From positions 73,107,345 to 73,171,344 of the forward strand of contig NC_087065.1 of assembly GCF_963678635.1 (NCBI RefSeq): a stretch of DNA of 64,000 bases, read 5' to 3'. The notes beneath the pieces were generated by a model. That model made no database searches. It worked only from the letters and a program-made list of their open reading frames with translations, and had not been told where the DNA came from. The position numbers were made by a program, and so were the translations under genes. The first letter of the stretch is position 1, and each line of letters starts with the position of its first letter. The DNA comes from Symsagittifera roscoffensis (taxonomy: Eukaryota; Xenacoelomorpha; Acoela; Convolutidae). Shown piece by piece: positions 43,226 to 54,058 of the stretch.

Positions 43226-43235
43226 GTGAGAGGAG

Positions 43236-44640
43236 TCATTTCTTGTCTGGAATGTATTTAGTGTACATACAACCAGCAAGAAATGAGTTTCCATACGAGC
43301 AAGCAGCATGTAAAGTCAACCCCAAAGTCAACAAAGTGTGTATCGTATGAAAAAGAATTTCCCAGCTGTTATTCACTTCAACAACATCGCAAAAAAATCA
43401 CGGGTTGAAAGCGAGGAGAACGAGTGAATCTGTTGCTGATTTGAATGAAATCTTGGAAAACGAGGAGGATAGTGATCAGCTACGAGATGAGTTGAATGCC
43501 TGTCAACACTTGTTGACAGATACCGAGATGGAAAATGGACGACACAAATATTCAATTTTCGACTTTCAAAACTAAATCTTAATCAATTTAATGAAAAACT
43601 GGATCAAGTCTTTGAAAAATTTGATTGTGCAGCAAAAATCAACATTGCCTTGGGATTTGTGTTACGTAAAATAGAAAGGTCGAATATCGTTTTTTCTACG
43701 CTCATGAAATTAACACACTCTTTGATAAATCTACACTGCTTTGTACTAAAGCAGACTTGACGACTATACAGGACAAGGTCAACAAGCAAGATATCTTTGA
43801 ATTTTGTCACAAGAGAGACAAAATACGAAATGAATGGCGATTCAAGCTGATCACTAATGTGACCATTTTTGCCTCCCTACTGAAAAACGTACCCATGGGA
43901 TATCTAGAATCAGTGATTCCCGAACCACTTCTGAGGAGCCACCAGGTTAATTGTTTGATTTCGGATGCGCACACGCAACAACCATACAATGACAATTTGT
44001 GTTTGTTGCGAGCACTTGCAGTTCATTTACATGGAACAACCCAATCTTGAAACATCCACCTCCGCAATTTTTAATGCTTTTCTTGAAAAATCGGGTTGTG
44101 ATCCGAAACAATATTGTAGAGTTTTGATGGATAATCTACCAATACTTGAAGATGTAGTAGAGAAAAACATCTTTATCTGCGATATCGACATTGAAGACGC
44201 CGATTTTGTGGGAGAATTAGCTCGAGGATTATCGGTAAAAACGAGAATACAGTGAAACTTCTATGACACAACAATCACAATATTTAATCAATAACATCGA
44301 CAACTTCATCAAATGCTTCCGATTCCCAACTTGCGATACAATTTTTCACAAAGTAGACAATTTCAATAAGCATCTTCTACGATGCAAAGACCAGATCAAG
44401 AACATTTACCCTAAAAATGTTTATACTCTACGAGACGTTGTTTTACTTTTTTCGGTAAAATGCGAAAAGTGTTTCAATTTTTTCTACAAAGTGCTAAAAA
44501 TGTGTACAAGATGCAAAAACGTAGGTCACTTTTTACTTGTGTACAGTTTTTCTAGGGTTTTTCCGAATATGTATGCAAAAATCATTCGAGTTTCTTAACA
44601 TATGTGCGAGTTCGGAGCACTAATTTAAGTTCTAATTATT
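43236..44640 (+). pseudogene. Type-B DNA polymerase element gene, copy A (N-terminal half, internal deletion)
   Basis: Frames in order: a decayed zinc-finger region (43,270-43,400), KARRTSESVADLNEILENEEDSDQL (43,410-43,490, still in frame through DELNACQ), then 43,757-44,255 with DNLCLLRALAVHLHGTT and FICDIDIEDADFVGELARGL. The coding then drops out of frame into the common 3' block (acaagatgcaaaaac…, 44,505-44,640). Pol motifs A, B and C are absent, so this is an internally deleted copy. It belongs to the protein-primed/viral-type DNA polymerase B family (as in Mavericks/Polintons and related virus-like elements) by comparison with the other copies. Confidence 0.75.
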
Positions 44641-44756
44641 TTTCAATGGTTTACCCTGAGACTCTCAACTATTCTCATAACTAAAATGAAATTGAAGAAA
44701 TTAATTAATTACAAAAACTGAAGTCAATACCAAACAACAAATATTTGCAAAAATAT

Positions 44757-45110
44757 TTAATCAAAGATCTGTCGAGCAGCAGAAGAGTTCTGGAAGTTCT
44801 CTATAGAACGCAGAGCTGGAAGAGGTTCCATTGCTGGTGGTTGTTGCGGGGGAGTGTTTTGAGGCGTCATTGTTTCTGAGAAACCCTCATCTTCATCTAT
44901 TGTGATGGGGTTTTCGGCTGATCCTGCTTCCTTCCAAGGAAAGAGGAAGTCGTCGACTGGTTAAGCCACAAATCTTGAGTCATGAATCTCGGGGTAGTTC
45001 ATTGCCACATGATCAGAATTTTTCTCCATCATTTGCGTTGTTCCAAGTTTGTTCTCTGTTCGTTGAAATCCCTTCGCATTACTTCCGTCATGTGGATCAA
45101 GCAGGATTTT
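44757..45110 (-). pseudogene. C-terminal fragment of an unknown minus-strand gene (ORF Z), convergent with polB
   Basis: A minus-strand frame reads GFQRTENKLGTTQMMEKNSD, then HVAMNYPEIHDSRFVA, a stop, VDDFLFPW, ENPITIDEDEGFSETMTP, QNTPPQQPPAMEP and SSAARQIFD with its stop at 44,757. It is acidic then Pro/Gln-rich, as a disordered tail would be. The same tail recurs at 61,089-61,349 and in part at 62,825-62,930, always just 3' of a polB copy and pointing toward it. Function unknown. Confidence 0.6.
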
Positions 45111-45149
45111 GAGCTTTGAAAATCCTTAAAGAAATGAAGGAATAAAGAA

Positions 45150-45525
45150 CTTTGCTGGGGAGTTTTTACAAACTTGGGTATCGGGTAGAGAAAAAAGAAA
45201 ATCGTACGACTTCTTAATTAACTTCAATTTTCTAAAATAAACAAAATTTGTTTCCTTGTGAGGTGTAACTCAGCTGTAAATTTGAAGCTTTGATACGCAA
45301 TGTATGTGGATCAAAAGTAAACTCTTTGATCGAGTAAGTTTCTCTAAATAGACCTTTACTTAGTCAGATAACTCAATTTTGGACAACATAAACGTCCGAA
45401 AAATTATGAAAAAAGTATGAGTCAACATCTATTTCATCAATAAGAAACTCAATTGGAATTTTTTATTTTTTCTTGTTAGGTAACTCGAGGAAATTCAAAT
45501 GTTTTTTGATAGACATTTTTCAAAT
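45150..45525 (-). pseudogene. ORF X copy, decayed
   Basis: Minus-strand copy with the N-terminal MSIKKHLNFLEL near 45,515 and an internal EFLIDEIDVDSYFF block. Two stops and an indel (tgtatgtgg near 45,302) break the middle. The 42.85-43.5 kb and 45.34-46.0 kb stretches are nearly identical at an offset of 2,492. Confidence 0.7.
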
Positions 45526-45735
45526 AATGATTAAATATTTTTTTAAATGATAAACAATTCAATTTTAGAAAATGTTGGATTCTGATTGGTTGATTTCCAA
45601 CATACAGTGATACTAAAACTAAGCTCAATTCTGATTGGTTTATTTTCACTAATTAATAGTAAGCAAAACATTCTGATTTGCTTATACGTTAAAAGCAATC
45701 GCTCTATACTTTGTGGTGTGAGAGGAGTCATTTCT

Positions 45736-46195
45736 TGTCTGGAATGTATTTAGTGTACATACAACCAGCAAGAAATGAATTTCCATACGAGCAAGAAGCA
45801 TGTAAAGTCAACCCCAAAGTCAACAAAATGTGTATCGTGTGAAAAAAAATTTCCCAGCTGTTATTCACTTCAACAACATCGCAAAAAAAATCACGGGTTG
45901 AAAGCGAGGAGAACGAGTGAATCTGTTGCTGATTTGAATGAAATCTTGGAAAACGAGGAGGATAGTGATCAGCTATGCGATGAGTGAATGCCTGTCAACA
46001 CTTGTTGACAGATACCAACATGGAAAATGGACGCCACAAAGTTTTCAACTATCAACTTTCAAAACTAGATTCTAATCTAGTTAATGAAAAACTGGATCAA
46101 GTCTTTGAAAAACTTGATTGTGCAGCAAAAATCAACATTGCCTTTGGATATGTGTTATGTAATGTAGAAGCGATGACTTTTACAGCAAACTGAAG
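45736..46195 (+). pseudogene. polB copy B, N-terminal fragment with early stop
   Basis: A CVSCEKKFPSCYSLQQHRKK zinc finger (C2H2, C-x2-C-x12-H-x4-H type), then the ESVADLNEILENEEDSDQL block. One base is missing in the next codon pair (gatgagtgaatgcc versus gatgagttgaatgcc in copies A and F), giving a stop. The frame resumes as LDSNLVNEKLDQVFEKLDCAAKINIA and ends at 46,193. At about 46,230 it fuses to the downstream flank of ORF X. Confidence 0.8.
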
Positions 46196-46346
46196 AATAG
46201 CAACCATCTCGATAAAAAGTATAACTCATTGATGAATTTTTCAAAGCAAATCTCTGGAAATCTGATTCCAAACCGAATCAAGTAGGATTTTGAGCTTTGA
46301 AAAACCTTAAAGAAACGAAGGAATAAAGAACTTTGCTGGGGAGTTT

Positions 46347-46706
46347 TTACTTGGGTATCGGGTAGGGGATAGAAAGAGTCTTTGAAATATTATCGTACGA
46401 CTTCTTAATTAACTTCAAGAATTCTAAAATAAATAAAATTTCTTTCCTTGTTAGGTGTAATTCAGCTGTAAGTTTGAAGCTTTGATACGTAATATGTGGA
46501 TCAAAAGTAAACTCTTTGATCGAGTAAGTTTCTCTAAATAGACTTTTACTTAGTCGGATAACTCTATTTTGAACAACATAAACATCCAAAAAATTATGAA
46601 AAACGTAAGAGTCAACATCTATTCTATCAATAAAAAAATCAATTGGAATTTTTTCTTTTTTCTTGTAAAGTAACTCGAGGAAATTCAAATATTTTTTGAA
46701 AGACAT
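46347..46706 (-). CDS. ORF X, open copy (119 aa, unknown function)
   Basis: An ATG-initiated open frame: MSFKKYLNFLELLYKKKEKI, IDFFIDRIDVDSYVFHNFL, VVQNRVIRLSKSLFRETYS, FTFDPHITYQSFKLTAELHL, TRKEILFILEFLKLIKKSYD, IPYPIPK, stop. Hydrophobic/charged spacing suggests an all-helical soluble protein. No family is recognised. The same frame is kept in at least eight copies between 45 and 59.2 kb, with mostly conservative changes, which is the main argument for real coding. It is always transcribed away from a polB copy across a CCAAT-rich interval. Confidence 0.55.
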   Translation of the reverse strand: MSFKKYLNFLELLYKKKEKIPIDFFIDRIDVDSYVFHNFLDVYVVQNRVIRLSKSLFRETYSIKEFTFDPHITYQSFKLTAELHLTRKEILFILEFLKLIKKSYDNISKTLSIPYPIPK

Positions 46707-46764
46707 TTTTCAAATAATGATTAAATATTTTAAAAAATGATAAACAATTCACTTTTAGAAAATG

Positions 46765-46915
46765 CTGGATTCTGATTGGTTGATTTTCAACATACAGTGA
46801 TACCAAAACTTAGCTCAATTCTGATTGGTTTATTTTCACTAAGTAAGAGTAAGCAAAACTCACAACATTCTGATTTTCTTTTACGTTAAAAGCAATCGCT
46901 CTACACTTTGTATAA
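46765..46915. promoter_or_regulatory. Divergent CCAAT interval between ORF X and polB copy C
   Basis: TTCTGATTGGTTGATT at about 46,771 and TTCTGATTGGTTTATT at about 46,819 (minus-sense CCAATCAGAA), then CATTCTGATTTTC near 46,866 and ctctacactttgtataa near 46,899. The + direction leads, after a tttttttag splice-acceptor-like string at 47,063-47,073, into the polB ATG. Confidence 0.45.
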
Positions 46916-47073
46916 GTACTTGAAATTATTTGCAATAACTTTGAACAATTCAAAGTAAGTAGAAATAATCTAAAAAAAATTTTGGGACTTTTTAAATCTC
47001 CCAATTTTGTAATTACCATGAACTTTTATTTTTTGTTTTTGGTACAGGCTAAATCTCTCTCTCTTTTTTTTAG

Positions 47074-48840
47074 ATGCCAGTATTCAACAGGAATGAGAAA
47101 TAGAAATGCGAGGACTGTGGTAAAGAGTACAGTGGAGCCAATGCAGCTTGACATCGCAAGAGTTGTGTGCGAGGAGTCATTTCTTGTCCGGAATGTAGTT
47201 ATTGTACATACAACCAGTAAGAAATGAATTTCCATACGAGCAAGAAGCAAGTAAAGTCAACCCCAATGTTAACAAAGTGTGTATCGTGTGAAAAAGAATT
47301 TCCCAGCTATTATTCACTTCAACAACATCGCAAAAGAAGTCACGGGTTGAAAGCGAGGAGACCGAGTGAATCTGTTGCTGATTTGAATAAAATCTTGGAA
47401 AACGAGGAGGATAGTGATCAGCTATGCGATGAGTGAATGCCTGTCAACACTTGTTGACAGATACCAACATGGAAAATGGACGCCACAAAGTTTTCAACTT
47501 TCAACTTTCAAAACTAGATTCTAATCTAGTTAATGAAAAACTGGATCAAGTCTTTGAAAAACTTGATTGTGCAGCAAAAATCAACATTGCCTTGGGATAT
47601 GTGTTATGTAATGTAGAAGCGATGACTTTTACAGCAAACTGAAGAATAGCAACCATCTCGATAAAAAGTATGACGATTTTCAGAAGCTTCTCAAAATTGG
47701 ATTGACTGAAGAGGAAGCCTTGAAAAAACTCGGGCTTAAAACCAAACCACCTTCGCGATTGGAAAACAACAACTACCTTATATCTATCTGGGAACAGGAA
47801 AAGATGACATCAATTCGCAATTTTCTACGGTGATATAACAACAAGGATGTTGTTCCTAGCCTTGATGCTATGCAGAAAATGATTGAATTTCATCATGACA
47901 AAAGGATAGACATGTTAAAGCTCGGCTGTACACTACCAAATTTAGCGAATATCTGTCTACACAAGTCAACCCACTATAAGTTTTTCCCATTCTTTTCGAG
48001 TGTTAGTGACTGGCTCGAAAAAACACGGGATGATATGACCGGTGGTCCCTCAATTGTTTTCGCAAGGAAAACGGTAGCAAACGAATAGTTTATTCGAAAT
48101 CAAACAACTTATGTAAATCAATTGTTGGTATTGATGCTAGTCAACTCTATCCTTATTCAATGTGTCAGGATATGCCCACAGGCTTGTATACGAGACGGGA
48201 TTGCAATGAAGAAACACAAAAAAATTCAAGGCGAACAATTGAAAATATGGTAATGTCATACTTTCAAGCAACCAGGCCAAAATTGAGAGAATACAAAAGT
48301 GAGAGCTACTACAATACTGGAACACAGGAAAAAATTGGTTGCCTTAGTGTTGATGGTTATTGCAACCATTGTAAGACTGTCTTTGAAGCAATGGGTTGTT
48401 ATTTCCGTTTTTGCCCTTGTCAAGAAGCTAGACCGAGCCTAATTGAATATGATATCAAACCAGAAACCAAGAAAAAGGAAATGGACGAGCTTCGAAAAGA
48501 TAACATTCGAGACAAAGGAGACACTATAGAAGAAATGTGGGAGTGTAGTTGGTGGGATCCATTTAAAAACAATGTAGAAGTGAAAAATCACTTCTATCTT
48601 GGAGACGAAAAAACTCATAAAGCTATCAATAACCAATTCTTCAGGAGACTCAATGTCGTAGCTGAAGATTTGTTTGAAGTGAAGCTTGTTAGTAAATTTG
48701 ACTGAAGTGGATCCCTTCGCATCACTTCCACCATGTGACAGACTTGCATTGGGATGTCCATTCGTGCCAGAAAAACTCCAGAGACTGTTTCTCGCACTTG
48801 AATTTGTACTAGATCAGGCTAAAATTCTACAGAGTACATG
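47074..48840 (+). pseudogene. polB copy C (zinc fingers, partial exonuclease gap, motif A region)
   Basis: Begins MPVFNRNE after a tttttttttag string. It keeps zinc-finger spacing (CEDCGKEYSGANAA, CPECSYCTYNQ, CVSCEKEF) with several stops, including the shared stop after DSDQLCDE. An internal deletion joins the LDQVFEKLDCA region to a later part (GLTEEEALKKLGLKTKPP, STHYKFFPFFSSVSDWLEKT). Motif A is out of frame at about 48,125-48,160 (SQLYPYSMCQDMPTGLYTR). The tail reads FSVDGYCNHCKTVFEAMGCY, EEMWECSWWDPFKNNVEVKN, HKAINNQFFRRLNVVAEDLF. Motif C (DTDS) is missing. Confidence 0.85.
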
Positions 48841-49049
48841 AGGTTGCTGTTTTGCACTGAGAAGATCATTTTGAGCAATAAATTGAATTAAAGTGTAAAA
48901 CAAGAAAGAGCTGAGAGAGGGCTAATTGACGGAAAATAAGTTGAAGTTAGGGTAATTAGAGTTGAGAGAGTTGGTAGTTGACGGTGATTTAGCTGAGAAA
49001 AAAATGATTTTTAGTTTAGAGTGAGTAGTACCTTCAACTGGAATGTGTA
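48841..49049. other. Spacer after polB copies, purine-rich
   Basis: GAGAGAGGG/GAGTTGAGAGAGTTGG purine-rich spacer between the polB tail and the CCAAT array. It repeats at about 52,625-52,830 and, diverged, at 55,090-55,256. No coding is seen. Confidence 0.6.
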
Positions 49050-49245
49050 GGTTTAACCAATCAGAATTGATTTTACTTACTTGGGTTTTCCTCGTGTCCG
49101 ATCAGATTCCAGCTTCTTTTTATGGAATTCGTATATAAAAATTGTGTCCAATCGGAACCAAAGCCCCATTTTAGGCATTGCCGTTTCCAATCACAAAAAT
49201 GTTCTTTTTTGTTCTAGTTGTTGGATCCAATCAGACAAATTTTTA
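49050..49245 (+). promoter_or_regulatory. CCAAT-motif array (3' flank of ORF X unit)
   Basis: AACCAATCAGAATTG (49,057), GTGTCCGATCAGATTCC (49,096), GTGTCCAATCGGAACC (49,146), TTTCCAATCACAAA (49,187) and GATCCAATCAGACAA (49,225), with a TATATAAAA between the second and third. Five motifs in about 170 bases, spaced 38-51. The region can be read as an 86-codon ORF, but its repeats of QSD/QSE follow from the DNA motif. Confidence 0.5.
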
Positions 49246-49587
49246 CCTTATAAGGACCTAAATCTTCCAAATAAGCAAAAAAATACACAAAAACAAACAA
49301 GGAATGTTGCTGATATAAGTAACAAGAGACAAAAAAGTTAATGAAATTAACATCTCTGCAATTTTTTTTCATCACGATAATTGAATTTTTTGTATGTTAT
49401 CAATGAAAAAATTGCTGGTTTTTTGAGTAGATAGTCAAGTTCTTTGATTTTAATGTCGATTTGAGAGTATAACTCAAAGTTGATGAATTTTTCAAAGCAA
49501 ATTGCTGGAAATCTGATTCCAAACTGAATCAAGCAGGATTTTGAGCTTTGAAAAGAAATGAAAAAAAAGAACTTTACTGGGGAGTTT

Positions 49588-49950
49588 TTACAAGTTTGGG
49601 TATCGGGTAGAGGATAAAAAGATCTGCGATATATTATCGTACGACTTCTTAATTAACTTCAAATTTTCTAAAATAAATAAAATTTCTTTTCTTGTGAGGT
49701 GTAATTCAGCTGTAAGTTTGAAGGTTTGATACGCAATATGTGGATCAAAAGTAAACTCTTTGATCGAGTAAGTTTCTCTAAATAGACGTTTACTTAGTCG
49801 GATAACTCTATTTTGAACAGCATAAACGTCCAAAAAATTATGAAAAAACTAAGAGTCAACATCTATTTCATCAATAAGAAAGTCAATTGGAATTTTTTCT
49901 TTTTTCTTGTAAATAACTTGAGAAAATTCAAATAATTTTCGATAGACATT
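49588..49950 (-). pseudogene. ORF X copy, nearly open
   Basis: Open from 49,833 down to 49,588 (YAVQNRVIRLSKRLFRETYS, KLTAELHLTRKEIL, SYDNISQIFLS). The N-terminal part continues upstream in another frame to about 49,950 (SIENYLNFLKLFT, KKKEKIPIDFLIDEIDVDS) after a small indel. Confidence 0.7.
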
Positions 49951-50278
49951 TTTCAAAGAATGATTAAATATTTTAAAAAATGATAAACAGTTCACTTTTA
50001 GAAAATGCTGGATTCTGATTGGTTGATTTCGAACAAACAGTGATACTAAAACTTAATTCATTTCTGATTGGTAAATTTTCACTATTAATTTTAAACAAAA
50101 CTCATAACATTCTGATTTTCTTTTACGTTAAAGGCAATCGCTCTATACTTTGTATAACCACTTCAAAGTAGGTAGAAATAATCTAAAAATTTTTTGGGAC
50201 TTTTTAAATCTCCCAAGTTTGTAGGTACCATGTACTTTTTTTATTTTTGGTACAGGTAAACCTCCCACTTTTTTTCAG

Positions 50279-51305
50279 ATGCCAGCACTCAACGGGAATG
50301 AGACAGTGAAATGCGAGGCCTGTGTTAAAGAGTACAGTAGAGCCAATGCGGCTCGACATCGCAAGAGTTGTGTGCGAGGAGTCATTTCTGGTCCAGAATG
50401 TAGTTATTGTACATACAACCAGCAAGAAATGAATTTCCATCCGAGAAAAAGGAGACACTATAGAAAAAATGTGGGACTGTATTTGGTGGGATCAATTTAA
50501 AAACAAGGTAGAAGTGAAAAATCACGTTAGAACTCACTTTCTCTTCAAAAGACCACTTTCTGCTAGTTCACTAGTGCAAAACATTAGAAATGAAACATTG
50601 TTAGGCTACGTACAATGCGATCTGAGTGTACCAGATGAGCTAAAAGCAAAATTTTTCAATTTCCCATTTATTTTCAAAAACTGATGTTACCAGAAACGAT
50701 ATTGGTGAAACGATATTGGTGAAACGATATTAATGAAGTCATAAGCGGAAGAAAACGATTTGTTAAAACAACTGCAACGAATGTTGATATCGAGCTTCAA
50801 ATTGTCCAACGGAACACTGATCACACCACTTTTCAACTTTTACTTGGATCTTGGACTGCAATCTACAAAAATTCATCGATTTGTACAATACACACCGCGT
50901 CAAGTATTCAACAATTTTGTTCAGTCTGTTGTTGATGCTAGGCAAGCCGGCGATGAAAATCCATTGTCTGGCGTAGTAGCCGAAACAATGAAACTTCTAG
51001 GAAATAGTTCCTACGGCTATCAAATAATGGACAGATCAAAACATACAATGACAAAATATCTTGGAGACAAAAAAATCATAAAGCTATCAATAACCAATTC
51101 TTCAGGAGACTCAATGTCGTAGCTAAAGATTTGTTTGAAGTGGAGCTTGTTAAGAAATTTGACTGAAGTGGATCCCTTCGCATCACTTCCACCATGTGCC
51201 AGACTTGCATTGGGATGCCCATTAATGCCAGAAAAACTCCAGAGACTGTTTCTCGCACTTGAATTTGTACTAGATCAGGCGAAAATTCTACAGAGTACAT
51301 GAGGT
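50279..51305 (+). pseudogene. polB copy D (zinc fingers fused to polymerase motif B region)
   Basis: MPALNGNETVKCEACVKEYS starts after tttttcag at 50,269-50,279. Two finger-like motifs are followed by a jump at about 50,440 from the third finger (NFHPRKR) into the late part (EEMW-like GLYLVGSI, VRTHFLFKRPLSASSLVQNI, LLGYVQCDLSVPDEL). The 50,760-51,122 frame holds RMLISSFKLSNGTLITPL, LDLGLQSTKIHRFVQYTPRQ and motif B with NPLSGVVAETMKLLGNSSYG (K-x3-N-S-x-Y-G). It ends in the shared …KFD stop and the EVDPFASLPPC … LQRLFLALEFVLDQAKILQS small frame. No DTDS motif. Confidence 0.85.
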
Positions 51306-51336
51306 TGCTGTTTTGCACTGAGAAGATCATTTTGAG

Positions 51337-52625
51337 CAAAAATCAACATTGCCTTGGGATATGTGTTATGTAATGTAGAAGCGATGACTTTTACAGCAAA
51401 CTGAAGAATAGCAACCATCTCGATAAAAAGTATGACGATTTTCAGAAGCTTCTCAAAATTGGATTGACTGAAGAGGAAGCCTTGAAAAAACTCGGGCTTA
51501 AAACCAAACCACCTACGCGATTGGAAAACAACAACTACCTTATATCTATCTGGAAACAGGAAAAGATGACATCAATTCGCAATTTTCTACGGTGATATAA
51601 CAACAATGATGTTGTTTCTACCCTTGATGCTATGCAGATAATGATTGAATTTCATCATGACAAAAGGATAGACATGTTAAAGCTCGGCTGTACACTACCA
51701 ATTTAGCGAATATCTGTCTACACAAGTCAATCGACTATAAGTTTTTCCCATTCTTTTCGAGTGTTAGTGACTTGCTCGAAAAAACACGGGAAGATATGAC
51801 CGGTTGTCCCTCAATTGTTTTCGCAAGGAAAACAGTAGCGAACGAATAGTTTATTCGAAATCAAACAACTTATGTAAATCAATTGTTGGTGTTGATGCTA
51901 GTCAACTCTATCCTTATTCAATGTGTCAGGATATGCCCACAGGCTTGTATACGAGACGGGACTGCAATGAAGAAACACAAAAAAATTCAAGGCTAGGCAA
52001 AATCGAGTTTGAACAATTGAAAATATGGTAATGTCATACTTTCAAGCAACCAGGCCAAAATTGAGAGAATACAAAAGTGAGAGTTTTTACAATACTGGAA
52101 CACAGGAAAAAATTGGTTGCTTTAGTGTTGATGGTTATTGCAACCATTGTAAGACTGTCTTTGAAGCAATGGGTTGTTATTTCCATTTTTTCCCTTGTCA
52201 AGAAGCTAGACCGAGCCTAATTGAATATGATATCAAACCAGAAACCAAGAAAAAGGAAATGGACGAGCTTCGAAAAGATAACATTCGAGAAAAAGGAGAC
52301 ACTATAGAAGAAATGTGGGAGTGTAGTTGGTGGGATCAATTTAAAAACAATGTAGAAGTGAAAAATCACTTCTATCTTGGAGACGAAAAAACTCATAAAG
52401 CTATCAATAACCAATTCTTCAGGAGACTCAATGTCGTAGCTGAAGATTTGTTTGAAGTGAAGCTTGTTAATAAATTTGACTGAAGTGGATCCCTTCGCAT
52501 CACTTCCACCATGTCACAGACTTGCATTGGGATGTCCATTCGTGCCAGAAAAACTCCAGAGACTGTTTCTCGCACTTGAATTTGTACTAGATCAGGCGAA
52601 AATTCTACAGAGTACATGAGGTTGC
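51337..52625 (+). pseudogene. polB copy D2, tandem duplicate of copy C middle and end
   Basis: Repeats 47,575-48,840 at an offset of about 3,762-3,778. The 51,804-52,031 frame contains SSERIVYSKSNNLCKSIVGV, DASQLYPYSMCQDMPTGLY (motif A, D-x2-S-L-Y-P) and TRRDCNEETQKNS. The 52,025-52,483 frame continues with YFQATRPKLREY, GCFSVDGYCNHCKTVFEAMG and EMWECSWWDQFKNNVEVKN, then jumps to the HKAINNQFFRR tail. Motif A is intact here, but motifs B and C are missing. Confidence 0.85.
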
Positions 52626-52829
52626 TGTTTTGCACTGAGAAGATCATTTTGAGCAATAAATTGAATTAAAGTGTAAAACAAGAAAGAGCTGAGAGAGGGC
52701 TAATTGACGGAAAATAAGTTGAAGTTAGGGTAATTAGAGTTGAGAGAGTTGGTAGTTGACGGTGATTTAGCTGAGAAAAAAATGATTTTTAGTTTGGAGT
52801 GAGTAGTACCTTCAACTGGAATGTGTAGG

Positions 52830-53025
52830 TTTAACCAATCAGAATTGATTTTACTTACTTGGGTTTTCCTCGTGTCCGATCAGATTCCAGCTTCTTTTTA
52901 TGGAATTCGTATATAAAAATTGTGTCCAATCGGAACCAAAGCCCCATTTTAGGCATTGCCGTTTCCAATCACAAAAATGTTCTTTTTTGTTCTAGTTGTT
53001 GGATCCAATCAGACAAATTTTTACC
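52830..53025 (+). promoter_or_regulatory. CCAAT-motif array, duplicate of 49,050-49,245
   Basis: Same five-motif arrangement as 49,050-49,245 at an offset of 3,778, nearly identical. Confidence 0.5.
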
Positions 53026-53351
53026 TTTTAAGGACCTAAATCTTCCAAATAAGCAAGAAAATACACAAAAACAAACAAGGAATGTTGCTGATATAAGGAA
53101 CAAGAGACAAAAAAGTTAATGAAATTAACATCTCTGCAATTTTTTTTCATCACGATAATTGAATTTTTGTATGTTATCAATGAGAAATTGCTATTTTTTG
53201 AGTAGATAGTCAAGTTCTTTGATTTTAATATCGATTTGAGAGTATAACTCAAAGTTGATGAATTTTTCAAAGCAAATTTCTGGAAATTTGATTCCAAACC
53301 GAATCAAGCAGGATTTTGAGCTTTGAAAAGAAATGAAAAAAAAAAAGAACT

Positions 53352-53819
53352 TTACTGGGGAATTTTTACAAGCTTGGGTATCGGGTAGGGGATAAAAAGA
53401 GTCTGCGATATATTATCGTACGACTTTTTAATTAACTTCAAATTTTCTAAAATAAATAAAATTTCTTTTCTTGTGAGGTGTAATTCAGCTGTAAGTTTGA
53501 AGGTTTGATACGCAATATGTGGATCAAAAGTAAACTCTTTGATCGAGTAAGTTTCTCTAAATAGACCTTTACTTAGTCGGATAACTCTATTTTGAACAGC
53601 ATAAACGTCCAAAAAATTATGAAAAAAGTAAGAGTCAACATCTATTTCATCAATAAGAAAGTCAATTGGAATTTTTTCTTTTTTCTTGTAAATAACTTGA
53701 GAAAATTCAAATAATTTTCGATAGACATTTTTCAAAGAATGATTAATTATTTTAAAAAATGATAAACAGTTCATTTTTAGAAAATGCTGGATTCTGATTG
53801 GTTGATTTCGAACAAACAT
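53352..53819 (-). CDS. ORF X, longest open copy
   Basis: Open for 155 codons. The homologous ATG is probably near 53,730 (MSIENYLNFLKLF-equivalent, here frame-continuous as NVYRKLFEFSQVIYKKKEKI), with IDFLIDEIDVDSYFFHNFL, YAVQNRVIRLSKGLFRETYS, FTFDPHIAYQTFKLTAELHL and a C-terminus that runs on to NISQTLFIPYPIPKLVKIPQ. The frame upstream of the ATG is open by chance through the CCAAT interval. Unknown function. Confidence 0.5.
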   Translation of the reverse strand: MFVRNQPIRIQHFLKMNCLSFFKIINHSLKNVYRKLFEFSQVIYKKKEKIPIDFLIDEIDVDSYFFHNFLDVYAVQNRVIRLSKGLFRETYSIKEFTFDPHIAYQTFKLTAELHLTRKEILFILENLKLIKKSYDNISQTLFIPYPIPKLVKIPQ

Positions 53820-53945
53820 TGATACTAAAACTTAATTCATTTCTGATTGGTAAATTTTCACTATTAATTTTAAACAAAACTCATAACCTTCTGATTTTCT
53901 TTTACGTTAAAGGCAATCGCTCTATACTTTGTATAACCACTTCAA
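53785..53945. promoter_or_regulatory. Divergent CCAAT interval between ORF X and polB copy E
   Basis: TTCTGATTGGTTGATT (about 53,791) and TTTCTGATTGGTAAAT (about 53,842), then ctctatactttgtataa (about 53,920). Same layout as at 46.77 and 50.01 kb. Confidence 0.45.
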
Positions 53946-54058
53946 AGTAGGTAGAAATAATCTAAAAATTTTTTGGGACTTTTTAAATCTCCCAAGTTTG
54001 TAGGTACCATGTACTTTTTTTTATTTTTGGTACAGAAAAACCTCCCACTTTTTTTCAG

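Larger units (their letters stand above)
47575..51336. repeat. About 3.77-kb tandem duplication, unit 1
   Basis: The sequence from caaaaatcaacattgcc (47,575) to gagcaaaa (51,336) repeats at 51,337-55,120 with an offset of 3,762 rising to 3,778 after a 16-17-base indel near 52,000. The join at 51,336 falls in gagCAAAAATCAACATT, sharing GCAAAAA with both parent ends. Confidence 0.92.

Noticed and set aside
45543..45731. Minus-strand 62-codon frame identical at 43.05 kb
   Set aside because: The identity is due to the 2.49-kb offset duplication. The frame lies over the CCAAT interval and is not kept in other copies.
49081..49341. 86-codon plus-strand frame repeated at 52.86, 55.32 and 57.29 kb
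   Set aside because: Its repeated QSD/QSE and SNHK blocks follow from the CCAATCAGA motif array. Other copies are frameshifted in this frame, and it overlaps promoter-like DNA.
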